A stretch of DNA of 41,841 bases from assembly GCA_964652975.1 (NCBI GenBank), contig CAZZCN010000016.1, positions 1-41,841 on the forward strand, read 5' to 3'. Source of the stretch: CAZZCN01 sp964652975. Its GTDB lineage: Bacteria; Bacillota; Clostridia; Saccharofermentanales; UBA5734. Below are positions 8,346 to 15,492 of the stretch, piece by piece. Position 1 is the stretch's first letter. Each line of letters begins with the position of its first letter. The notes below the pieces were generated by a model, which was given only the letters and a program-made list of their open reading frames with translations, was not told the DNA's origin and ran no database searches. The position numbers were made by a program, and so were the translations under genes.

Positions 8346-8372
8346 GGAGTCATCAATTACAGATGACTCCTT
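8344..8372. terminator. Terminator-like hairpin
   Basis: An 11-bp perfect stem: AAGGAGTCATC pairs with GATGACTCCTT around a 7-nt loop. It lies between the ~270-nt element and the 3' end of the convergent lipoprotein gene, so it could end transcription from either side, although the T runs are short. Confidence 0.55.
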
Positions 8373-8447
8373 TAACTTAAAAACTGCTATAATGTAAAAT
8401 TGAGTGATGAAAAAAATGATTATACTGTTGGTATGGATTTGCTAGTA

Positions 8448-9536
8448 TTACTTCTTGTAACAAAGAATGCCATCATGACTGACTTCTGTAAAACCTGAAA
8501 CACTGTTAAAAACCTTACTAAAGCTCCGATTCATGTTCTCGTCATAACGTCTACAATATCCGTCATAAATAACTCCTCCCCCTGGCGCATATGAACCTTG
8601 GCTATATATAAAGAATGAATTTTCAAGAACTTTAATGCGCGCAAATTTTAATGCATCAAATTCTCTATCAATGCTAAAATCCGAATTGATGACCTTTAGG
8701 GTATCCGCTACAACCACGATTTTATTTTGAAAATAAGCAGCTCTAAGATTAAAGCTTTTAAAATTATTGACATTGGTTACTTTACCGTTTGGGTCAAGTT
8801 CACTTAAATACGAAATACCAGATTCGCCCTTGTCACCATGAAAAAGAATCTTGCCGTTTTTTGAAATATCGTCAATGTTAACATTTTTATATTCTTCTGC
8901 ATAATATGTCCATTCAACCGAAAAATCATCCCTCAGTCGAGCTATGTACCATTTATAGTCACTCGAGAAACCTTCTGTGATATATCCGCCTAAAGGATAA
9001 ACGTGAGTAAAACAGGTGGTAATGTTTGACAGGATAGGAGAGGTCGTTTTTTCTCCATTGATGTTTATAACACCATAAGAAGTGATATTGTTGGGAGAGG
9101 ATATCAAATTTACAACCAATTCCCCTTTTGAATTTAGCATAAAGTTAGAATTGGAATTCTGGTCAAAATCAAAGTGAGAACTGAAAATCTCCTTCCCTGA
9201 TTCACTGTAAGCGGTAACATCACCGTTTTTTGCGGCATAGAAAAATCTGCCGTCCGAAAGCGGAAAAACAATTCCGTAAACTGTCTTCGTGAGTTCAAAA
9301 TTCTTCTTCCCGTTTTTATCGAATGAACTTATATACCAAGTTGTATTTTTTGAATTGTCGCTATTTTCATACGAAACCCAGTACACATACTTATCAGATT
9401 CGGCAAAAGACGATTTCTCACCTTTAAATGAAAAATTCACATTTCCATCAGAAGTCTTTGCCCTACATGAGGTTAAAAGGAAAATTGTCAACGCAATAAG
9501 AATAAGGTTTGTAAGAGTTTTCTTTCCCGTTTTCAC
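8448..9536 (-). CDS. Predicted lipoprotein with propeller-like repeats
   Basis: The start is GTG at 9536, with AGGAGGT 9 nt upstream. The 362-residue product has a lipoprotein signal with lipobox LLTSC (Cys24). The mature part contains several spaced units of the kind seen in beta-propellers (for example WYISSFDKNGKKNFE, DGRFFYAAKNGDVTAYSESG and YLSELDPNGKV), each with aromatic residues and an Asn-Gly or Asp-Gly turn. That suggests a PQQ- or WD-like propeller outside the membrane, but no family can be named. A good promoter lies upstream at 9581-9609. The gene is convergent with the mobile segment and sits next to an IS remnant. Confidence 0.75.
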   Translation of the reverse strand: MKTGKKTLTNLILIALTIFLLTSCRAKTSDGNVNFSFKGEKSSFAESDKYVYWVSYENSDNSKNTTWYISSFDKNGKKNFELTKTVYGIVFPLSDGRFFYAAKNGDVTAYSESGKEIFSSHFDFDQNSNSNFMLNSKGELVVNLISSPNNITSYGVININGEKTTSPILSNITTCFTHVYPLGGYITEGFSSDYKWYIARLRDDFSVEWTYYAEEYKNVNIDDISKNGKILFHGDKGESGISYLSELDPNGKVTNVNNFKSFNLRAAYFQNKIVVVADTLKVINSDFSIDREFDALKFARIKVLENSFFIYSQGSYAPGGGVIYDGYCRRYDENMNRSFSKVFNSVSGFTEVSHDGILCYKK

Positions 9537-9580
9537 TATAAGCTACCTCCTGCATGTTAGGTAAATACTATTGGGTAATT

Positions 9581-9609
9581 GTTATAACATAAATAAAATA
9601 ATATTTCAA
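9581..9609 (-). promoter_or_regulatory. Sigma-A-type promoter for the lipoprotein gene
   Basis: On the minus strand TTGAAA (9604-9609) and TATAAC (9581-9586) are separated by exactly 17 bp, and the -10 is preceded by TGT, giving an extended -10. It lies about 45 nt before the GTG start at 9536. Confidence 0.55.
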
Positions 9610-9635
9610 ATAAAAATCAAATGGATAAATCTAAG

Positions 9636-9836
9636 GGTTCTGGTGCAAATAAACCTACCACTTTCCCCAAATCACAAATTTAACAGAACCATGCCTTTGC
9701 CAACCAGTTTTCAGGCGACGCAAAAAAGACTATTGACCAGTTTTATCTCTTTAAGCACATTTTTTGTCTCAGCCTGACCTTTGTGAATCATATGCATGAC
9801 TTCAATTACGGAAAGGCTTCCGGTATATATATCTTC
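9636..9836 (-). mobile_element. IS6/IS240-type insertion sequence remnant (right end)
   Basis: The plus strand at 9636 reads GGTTCTGGTGCAAA, one base off the classical IS6-family terminal repeat GGTTCTGTTGCAAA. A reverse-oriented AACAGAACC follows about 45 bp further in. Next, on the minus strand, comes the C-terminus of the transposase. The rest of the element, including the other terminus, is not recognisable, so only one end survives. Confidence 0.6.
9711..9836 (-). pseudogene. IS6-type transposase C-terminal fragment
   Basis: The minus strand encodes about 41 residues ending at the TGA 9711-9713. They contain IEVMHMIHKGQ, the signature just before the C-terminus of IS6/IS240-family DDE transposases (typically EAMHMIxKGQ), followed by a helix and the closing LFCVA in place of the usual LFGIAA. 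An in-frame stop lies immediately upstream (9837-9839) and no DDE catalytic residues remain. It is dead. Confidence 0.6.
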
Positions 9837-9949
9837 TTAAATATGTTTTCCGGCTTGTTTTCCATTCAAAAATCACAGAATAATGCGTAGTTTTCAATTG
9901 AAATTTCACGAATGTTTTGGTATAATTACGTAATAAAAAAACTTGGAAA

Positions 9950-9985
9950 TGTTTGTTATTGTTGAATATACAACAATAACAAACA
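9950..9985. promoter_or_regulatory. 15-bp perfect inverted repeat upstream of dinD
   Basis: The arm at 9950-9964, reading TGTTTGTTATTGTTG, is matched exactly by its complement at 9971-9985 around the 6-bp centre AATATA. It has no T run, so an operator for a dimeric regulator is more likely than a terminator. It sits about 140 nt before dinD. The rest of 9837-10064 is AT-rich with no gene I can support. Confidence 0.4.
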
Positions 9986-10064
9986 ATTTGATAAACGATA
10001 ATTGTCCAACTAAAATAATTGCAAAACACCATTAGAAAATTATTAAAATTGAAAGAAAGCTGAG

Positions 10065-10123
10065 AATAAAATCATTGAAAGGAGCGTATGATTTAGCTAT
10101 AAGCTGATTCATACAAGACTATA
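10065..10123 (+). promoter_or_regulatory. Leader with SD-hairpin-start architecture (copy B)
   Basis: AATAAAATCAT (10065-10075) and AAAGGAG (10078-10084) precede a 29-nt hairpin. GTATGA (10086-10091) pairs with TCATAC (10109-10114), with an inner AGCT/AGCT stem around ATA. ATG 10124 begins 9 nt after it. SD, outer stem, hairpin length and distance to ATG are identical to copy A at 3775-3850, while the inner stem differs and still pairs. As in copy A, AAATCAT and ATGATTT could pair instead and enclose the SD. Confidence 0.55.
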
Positions 10124-11017
10124 ATGGAAAGGGAAAAAATAGATTCACTCAAAAACAAATTTGATAATATAATACACAAAACAGAAGAAAACTTTGAATT
10201 TTGGAACGCTCGTGAATTACAAGAGCTTTTAGGGTACAAGAGATGGGAGAATTTCGAAACAACAATCAATAGAGCTATTACTTCATGCAAAACTACAGGT
10301 ATAGAACCCTTGGATCATTTTCGTGAGGTCACGAAAATGATATGCTTAGCTAAAGGTGCTAAAAGAAAAATAGTAGATATTATGCTCACAAGATATGCAT
10401 GTTATCTTATAGCTCAAAATGGAGACACAAAAAAGGAAGAAATCGCTTTTGCACAAAGCTATTTTGCAATTCAGACGAGAAAACAAGAGCTCATTGAGGA
10501 TCGCATGAAGCTTCTTGCAAGAATGGACGCAAGAGATCAATTGAGAGAATCAGAAAAACAATTATCGCAAAACATTTATGAACGAGGGGTTGATGATGCA
10601 GGATTCGCACGTGTCCGCTCAAATGGTGATAAAGCATTATTTGGAGGTTTTGCAACTGCAGATATGAAAGGAAAACTTGATGTTAGTGATAACAGAGCGT
10701 TAGCAGATTTTTTACCAACTTTAACAATTGCTGCCAAAAATCTTGCTAATGAAATGACTAATCACAATATTGTTCATGATGACTTGTTTGGAGAAACATT
10801 GATAACAGATGAGCATATTCAAAACAATACAAGTGTTCGTAATATGCTCGGGAAACGCGGGATAAAACCGGAGTTGTTACCAGCAGATGAAGATATAAAA
10901 AAACTTGAACGCAGAGTAAAATCTGAAGAAAGGAAACTTGCTAAAGAGGCAGGTAATTTACCCAAAAATATTGAGGATAAAGGGAGGTTTGATAATGAAA
11001 AATCTGAAAATGAGTAA
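10124..11017 (+). CDS. dinD: DinD-like protein (DNA-damage-inducible protein D)
   Basis: The 297-residue product matches the DinD pattern along its length. The N-terminal BRO-like part has FWNARELQELLGY, the middle has RYACYLIAQNGDTKKEEIAFAQ followed by YFAIQTRKQE, and the C-terminal half carries a conserved Asn/Thr-rich stretch and ends in a charged tail. In E. coli, dinD is under SOS control and its product has been linked to RecA function; whether that holds here is unknown. I see no LexA-type box upstream, but the leader carries the SD-hairpin-start structure and a 15-bp inverted repeat lies further up. The gene stands alone between IS debris and housekeeping genes, and such genes are often carried on mobile DNA. 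Confidence 0.85.
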   Translation: MEREKIDSLKNKFDNIIHKTEENFEFWNARELQELLGYKRWENFETTINRAITSCKTTGIEPLDHFREVTKMICLAKGAKRKIVDIMLTRYACYLIAQNGDTKKEEIAFAQSYFAIQTRKQELIEDRMKLLARMDARDQLRESEKQLSQNIYERGVDDAGFARVRSNGDKALFGGFATADMKGKLDVSDNRALADFLPTLTIAAKNLANEMTNHNIVHDDLFGETLITDEHIQNNTSVRNMLGKRGIKPELLPADEDIKKLERRVKSEERKLAKEAGNLPKNIEDKGRFDNEKSENE

Positions 11018-11121
11018 AATCAATCACCCATTGAAGAAATAAAGTAATGATAACAGGCATTTTTTGATTACAAGACTAAGTTGACAGGAATATTTATACC
11101 AAAAAACAATGGAGGAATTTT

Positions 11122-11703
11122 ATGAACAGCAATTTTTCACTTAATCAATACGAGATCCGCAGAAAGTTTTTCAAGGTATTTGGAGCGTCATTCAAAATAA
11201 TAGACACTGAAGGAGCGCTTAGATTTTTCGTAAAGCAAAAGGCATTTAAGCTCAGGGAGGACATCAGGGTCTTTTCCGATGAGACAATGGCAACCGAATT
11301 GCTCTTGATAAAGGCCAGGAATATCATTGACTTTTCTTCGGCTTATGATGTCGTAGATTCTCAGACAAATATAAAAATCGGTGCCTTCAAGCGTAAAGGG
11401 TTCAAGTCTATTATCAAGGACGAGTGGATTATTCTGGATATAAACGACATGGAAATAGGCAAAATACAAGAAGACAGTATGCTAATGGCATTGCTCAGAA
11501 GATTCCTTACGACACTTATTCCACAGTCTTTTGACGGACTTATAGGACAGACAAAGGTGTTTACTTTCAGACAAAAATTCAACCCTTTTGTATTAAGGAT
11601 GATTCTGGACTTCAGCGAAGACACAATGAATCTACTCGACAGAAGACTCGGAATAGCTGCAGGAGTATTGCTTGGTGCAATCGACGGAAGACAGAACAAT
11701 TGA
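11122..11703 (+). CDS. LURP-one-related / phospholipid scramblase-like protein
   Basis: A 193-residue protein with GGAGG well placed before the ATG. The pattern fits the bacterial members of the Tubby/LURP-one/scramblase superfamily: repeated beta-strand pairs (FKIIDTEGALRFFVKQKAF, then YDVVDSQTNIKIGAFKRKGF, then DEWIILDINDMEIGKI) ending in a hydrophobic helix (LGIAAGVLLGAIDG). Such proteins are thought to be membrane-associated; their function in bacteria is unclear. It stands alone. Confidence 0.65.
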   Translation: MNSNFSLNQYEIRRKFFKVFGASFKIIDTEGALRFFVKQKAFKLREDIRVFSDETMATELLLIKARNIIDFSSAYDVVDSQTNIKIGAFKRKGFKSIIKDEWIILDINDMEIGKIQEDSMLMALLRRFLTTLIPQSFDGLIGQTKVFTFRQKFNPFVLRMILDFSEDTMNLLDRRLGIAAGVLLGAIDGRQNN

Positions 11704-11862
11704 TTTTCAAATTGGTTGTTTTGCTTCAACCACTTTTCTTGTTGATATGGGTTGGAAAGGCCTCGGCGTATCCGAAAATTTATAGATGGTAATAATCATT
11801 GCAACGGGCAGAAAAACATCCACACCCTAATATCAATAAGGATAGCTACTTCATGATAATTT

Positions 11863-12026
11863 TTGACAAAATCTATTAATGTCGATATTAGAGGTGTATA
11901 ATATAGTTAGGTTTGACGGGAACTGATTTCATTAGACTTGCAAGTCAATTTATAGAAGAAATAATTTTACTTTAAATCGAAAAGCGGCGGCTCAAAGCTG
12001 CTACAATTAAAGGGGAGGTTTTTACT
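11863..12026 (+). promoter_or_regulatory. Upstream region of the 12027 gene: candidate promoter and palindromes
   Basis: TTGACA (11863-11868) lies 17 bp from a fair TATTAG (11886-11891), and a perfect TATAAT stands at 11897-11902 without a matched -35. Downstream is the perfect 12-bp palindrome GACTTGCAAGTC (11935-11946), then a small hairpin (AGCGGC/GCTGCT with one G-T) before the ribosome binding site. The preceding 11704-11862 shows no gene. Confidence 0.3.
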
Positions 12027-12494
12027 ATGAAATTGAAACTATGGCAAAAGAACGTATTATCTGCTCTGGTTATCATGGTTGGTGGATTCATTTTATTCAA
12101 TGTGGCTTTTATGTTGGCTTATCTGGTTAACATGGCATATCGATTCGCAGCCAGTTCATTTGTTGACGGAACTGACAATGTTAGCTTTGTTCAAGGAATC
12201 TGGCATTATATTTTTATTATCATAGTACTTGTTATTTCATGGTTTGTTCTGCGTTCTAAGCTTGGCGACCTTGCAAAGGCAACATACTTTACAATGCCAA
12301 TGGCTGTGGTGCTTACTGAAGTCGGACTGCAGCTGTTTGAGATGCAGGCTTTGGTCTGGGTCGTCGGTGCTGTAATTGTCGCTGCGGTTCTTCTTTATCT
12401 TTATAAGACAAAACGCTCATGGATGTATCATTTTGCAACACTTTATGTCGCTGTGGTTATGGCTGTTGTTGTATTAGCGGGAATTGAAATATAA
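12027..12494 (+). CDS. Multi-pass membrane protein, unknown function
   Basis: A 155-residue, very hydrophobic protein with about five predicted membrane segments (roughly 10-35, 58-80, 88-105, 107-125 and 135-153). The short connecting loops include one with Asp-Gly-Thr-Asp. AAAGGGGAGG gives a strong ribosome binding site. No family recognised. It is followed directly by a tandem repeat whose first unit overlaps the stop codon. Confidence 0.7.
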   Translation: MKLKLWQKNVLSALVIMVGGFILFNVAFMLAYLVNMAYRFAASSFVDGTDNVSFVQGIWHYIFIIIVLVISWFVLRSKLGDLAKATYFTMPMAVVLTEVGLQLFEMQALVWVVGAVIVAAVLLYLYKTKRSWMYHFATLYVAVVMAVVVLAGIEI

Positions 12495-12649
12495 CGAAAA
12501 AGCCAAGCCATTGAAACAATATCTGACGAAAAATCCAAGCCATTGATATAGAGATCAGACGAAAAATCCAAGCCATTTAAACAATATCTGACGAAAAATC
12601 CAAGCCATTGAAATAGAGATCAGACGAAAAACTCAAATAGTTGAATATG
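12494..12649. repeat. Tandem repeat, alternating 32- and 33-bp units
   Basis: Units start at 12494, 12526, 12559, 12591 and 12624, each beginning ACGAAAAATCCAAGCCATT or a close variant. Odd units continue AAACAATATCTG and even units continue with a form of ATAGAGATCAG, so the real period is a 65-bp dimer. The last unit is degenerate. There are no unique spacers, so it is not CRISPR. The remaining 12650-12865 is AT-rich without a supported feature. Confidence 0.8.
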
Positions 12650-12865
12650 TTTTGCAAGAGTTAGTGATTATCTTGAATCGCTTGTTAATTTTGCCTGTGA
12701 TTTTCACTTAGTGATTTTCAGTATCTAATTTTGCGAAAAATAGTGCAGAAATCTCAAATAATGGTAAAATATAGAAATGACAAAAAATCACATTTGCTTT
12801 ATTAGCAACAACGGAATTATTTATATTGCTTATGCTTGATTTTTATATTGATTTTCAAACACTAG

Positions 12866-12900
12866 AAAGGAATGTATGAGGGCTTTTGAGCAGGTCATAC
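12866..12900 (+). promoter_or_regulatory. Variant SD-hairpin leader before argS (copy C)
   Basis: AAAGGA (12866-12871) is followed after two bases by GTATGA (12874-12879), which pairs with TCATAC (12895-12900), with an inner GCT/AGC stem. The outer stem is identical to copies A and B. Here ATG 12901 follows the hairpin directly, so the geometry differs, and an AGCAGG inside the hairpin could also act as a ribosome binding site. Confidence 0.4.
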
Positions 12901-14652
12901 ATGGGCAAAACAAAAATGAGGGACTACAAATCAGAAATTGCAAGCGAACTTGAGAAAATCACTTCAATTGAAGCGGACAAAATATATTCACTAATTGAGA
13001 TACCTCCGCAAAAGGAGATGGGAGACTATGCATTCCCGTGTTTTTCACTTGCAAAGACCATGCGTAAGTCACCTGCGGTTATTGCCTCTGAAATATCCGA
13101 ATCACTTAAAGGTAAACTTGCCTTTATTCAAAATATTGATGCGAACAGCGGGTATTTGAACTTGTTTGTACGTCCGCAGGCCTTTATTTACGAAGTCACA
13201 ACACAGACCATACAGGACGATTCAATGGCGGGCTCCTCAAAAGCAGGTGAGGGTAAGACTGTTCTTGTTGAATTTTCATCACCGAATATAGCAAAACCGT
13301 TTCACGTCGGACATGCTTTCACTACGATCCTTGGAAACGCTTTGAACAACATTTACAGACACCTCGGATACAATACTGTTAAACTTAATCATCTCGGTGA
13401 CTACGGTACACAATTCGGCAAGCTTATAAGTGCGTATAAAAGATGGGGAGATGAAACTGCTCTACTGGAACACCCAATCAAGGAACTGCTTAGAATTTAT
13501 GTCAAATTTCACGATGAAGCCAAGCAGAATCCCGCACTTGACGACGAAGCCAGGGTTTATTTCAAGAATCTTGAGAACAAAAGCGCCGAGGAGGTTGCAC
13601 TCTGGGAGAAGTTCCGTACACTCAGCCTCATGGAATTCAACGGAATATATGAGCGGCTGGGTGTCTCATTTGATGATTTAAACGGTGAAAGCTTTTATAG
13701 CGACAAGATACCGGAAGTTGTATCGATGCTGAAAGAGAAGAACATACTTGTTGAAAGCGACGGTGCACAGGTGGTCATGCTTGACGAGTTCGGACTGCCG
13801 CCTTGTATTATTTTAAAGTCCGACGGTACCACAATTTACGCCTCTAGAGATATTGCGGCGGTTTTGTATCGCATCAGGACTTATGATTTTTTCAAGAACA
13901 TTTACGTTGTTGGAAGCCCGCAGGCTCTTCATTTCAAGCAGGTTTTTGCTGTTGTTAAGAAGATGGGCATCGACAGGGCTGATGATTGCATCCACGTAGG
14001 ATTTGGTCTGGTCAAGTTTGCAGACGTCAAGTTTTCAACCCGTGAAGGAAATATTATATTGCTTGAGGATCTTTTGAACGAATGCGTGTCCAAGACTTTT
14101 GAGATTATCAAAGCCAACCAGGAGGAACGCAAGACCGATATGAGCGACGAAGAGATGGCTATCGCCGCCGAAAGAATAGGAATAGGCGCTGTTATTTACA
14201 CATTCTGTAAGAACTCAAGAGAACGGGACATAGTGTTTTCCTGGGATGAAATGCTCGATTTTGAAGGGGATTCCGCCCCCTATGTCATGTACTCGTATGC
14301 ACGTTGTCAAAGCATTGTAAGAAAAGCAGCAGAAAAGGGCATTGTTATTGATGAAATCCCTTTAGAGCAATTTGACAGCATCGAAACCGAAGAGGAGTTT
14401 GCGCTTGCCAAGCTGATTTACGGGCTTAAGGACAGCATCGAAAATTCCGCTTCAAGCAATGAACCGTTTATCCTAGTCAGACAGATTAATTCCATAGCGA
14501 GAGCTTTTAACAAGTTTTACAACAATTCTCCGATTCTAAATAATCCGGATGAGAAGATAATGAAAGCTAGAATAGCCATTTGTCTCTCGACAAGTGTTGC
14601 AATCAAGACAGGATTGGAGCTGCTGGGAATCAAGACCGTCGAGAGAATGTAG
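12901..14652 (+). CDS. argS: Arginyl-tRNA synthetase
   Basis: A class I aminoacyl-tRNA synthetase of about 583 residues that charges tRNA-Arg. The N-terminal Add-1 domain (GDYAFPCFSLAK) is followed by the HIGH-type motif SPNIAKPFHVGHAFTT. The KMSK position is replaced by KFSTREG, as is usual in ArgS, and a DALR anticodon-binding domain closes the protein, ending ELLGIKTVERM. Possible starts are ATG 12901 and ATG 12916, with an in-frame TTG at 12886 inside the leader hairpin; 12901 is chosen because it directly follows the hairpin. It stands alone. The 14653-14880 stretch downstream holds no feature I can support. Confidence 0.95.
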   Translation: MGKTKMRDYKSEIASELEKITSIEADKIYSLIEIPPQKEMGDYAFPCFSLAKTMRKSPAVIASEISESLKGKLAFIQNIDANSGYLNLFVRPQAFIYEVTTQTIQDDSMAGSSKAGEGKTVLVEFSSPNIAKPFHVGHAFTTILGNALNNIYRHLGYNTVKLNHLGDYGTQFGKLISAYKRWGDETALLEHPIKELLRIYVKFHDEAKQNPALDDEARVYFKNLENKSAEEVALWEKFRTLSLMEFNGIYERLGVSFDDLNGESFYSDKIPEVVSMLKEKNILVESDGAQVVMLDEFGLPPCIILKSDGTTIYASRDIAAVLYRIRTYDFFKNIYVVGSPQALHFKQVFAVVKKMGIDRADDCIHVGFGLVKFADVKFSTREGNIILLEDLLNECVSKTFEIIKANQEERKTDMSDEEMAIAAERIGIGAVIYTFCKNSRERDIVFSWDEMLDFEGDSAPYVMYSYARCQSIVRKAAEKGIVIDEIPLEQFDSIETEEEFALAKLIYGLKDSIENSASSNEPFILVRQINSIARAFNKFYNNSPILNNPDEKIMKARIAICLSTSVAIKTGLELLGIKTVERM

Positions 14653-14880
14653 AAGAATGACAGGCTAAATGCAGCTGTTATGGGCATTTGTTAAAATACT
14701 ACATGTGAATTTGTACCTCGGAAAAGATAGATATTTCAGCTATATATGACATTTCATGCAATACATTTCAGGTTGAGGAATAAATTTGGATTGCTAAGGT
14801 CGTATAGAACACACTTTGCTATTATTCCAATAAGTTAATAAATTCTAAGATATTTCGTCATATTTACAAGCGCAAAATGT

Positions 14881-14909
14881 TTGCTTTTACGCGTAAAAGT
14901 AACTATAAT
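14881..14909 (+). promoter_or_regulatory. Promoter overlapped by a 16-bp palindrome
   Basis: TTGCTT (14881-14886) and a perfect TATAAT (14904-14909) are 17 bp apart. The perfect palindrome CTTTTACGCGTAAAAG (14884-14899) covers part of the -35 and most of the spacer, a classical position for a repressor operator. It drives the lipoprotein gene at 14935. Confidence 0.55.
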
Positions 14910-14934
14910 GTTACATAGAATGCAGGAGATTTAA

Positions 14935-15492
14935 ATGAAGAAAGTTTTTGCTTTTGTAATAGTTGTTTTTATGTGCCTGTCGCAGTTCGGATGCTATACC
15001 AACGAACAGACAAAGGTATCGAACATTACTTACAGGCTTGATAGCAACGACGACTATACAGGCTTTAGATACCTGCCTAAAAATTATACTGCAGAACAGG
15101 CCCAGAAGGATGGATACCTTGTCAAGGTGAATTTCAAGACTGTGAGCGGACTTGAGGCGTGGAATTCATTTTTGAAGGATTCCAGTCAGGGCAAGAATGC
15201 TGCTATCCGCATTGTCAATATTTGGAACGAGACAGTGTACTATAGTGATTTGTTTTTTAAAGACGGCAATTACAGAGTTTTTAACTCCGACTCGAACGAC
15301 CTTCAGGATTATAAATTCACACATCTCTTGCAGTTAACAGGAACACTCCCGAATGCGGCCAAGAGCGGCAAGGTTGTTATAATAACAGACGACGAAAATT
15401 TAACATACAAGGATGTCATGTGGTCATATTTTTCCAGTGACTCCGAATATTCAAAAAACATTTCGTCTTTTAAGCTTGTTATAATGGACTAA
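14935..15492 (+). CDS. Predicted lipoprotein, unknown function
   Basis: The 185-residue product has a hydrophobic signal (residues 4-18) and a weak lipobox (SQFGC, Cys20). The mature part contains an alternating beta pattern with YTAEQAQKDGYLVKV, then GLEAWNSFLKDSSQGK and a DLFFKDGNYRVF segment, the kind of small alpha/beta extracellular domain found in uncharacterised clostridial lipoproteins. GCAGGAG gives the ribosome binding site. Its 3' end overlaps the convergent methyltransferase-like gene by 14 bp. The promoter palindrome suggests it is repressible. Confidence 0.7.
   Translation: MKKVFAFVIVVFMCLSQFGCYTNEQTKVSNITYRLDSNDDYTGFRYLPKNYTAEQAQKDGYLVKVNFKTVSGLEAWNSFLKDSSQGKNAAIRIVNIWNETVYYSDLFFKDGNYRVFNSDSNDLQDYKFTHLLQLTGTLPNAAKSGKVVIITDDENLTYKDVMWSYFSSDSEYSKNISSFKLVIMD

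Noticed and set aside
9571..9777. 68-codon frame on the plus strand
   Set aside because: It runs through the IS remnant and its terminal repeat, has no ribosome binding site and has poor composition.
12494..12649. Possible CRISPR array
   Set aside because: Units abut directly with no unique spacers, and the variation is an alternation of two unit types. No cas genes are near.
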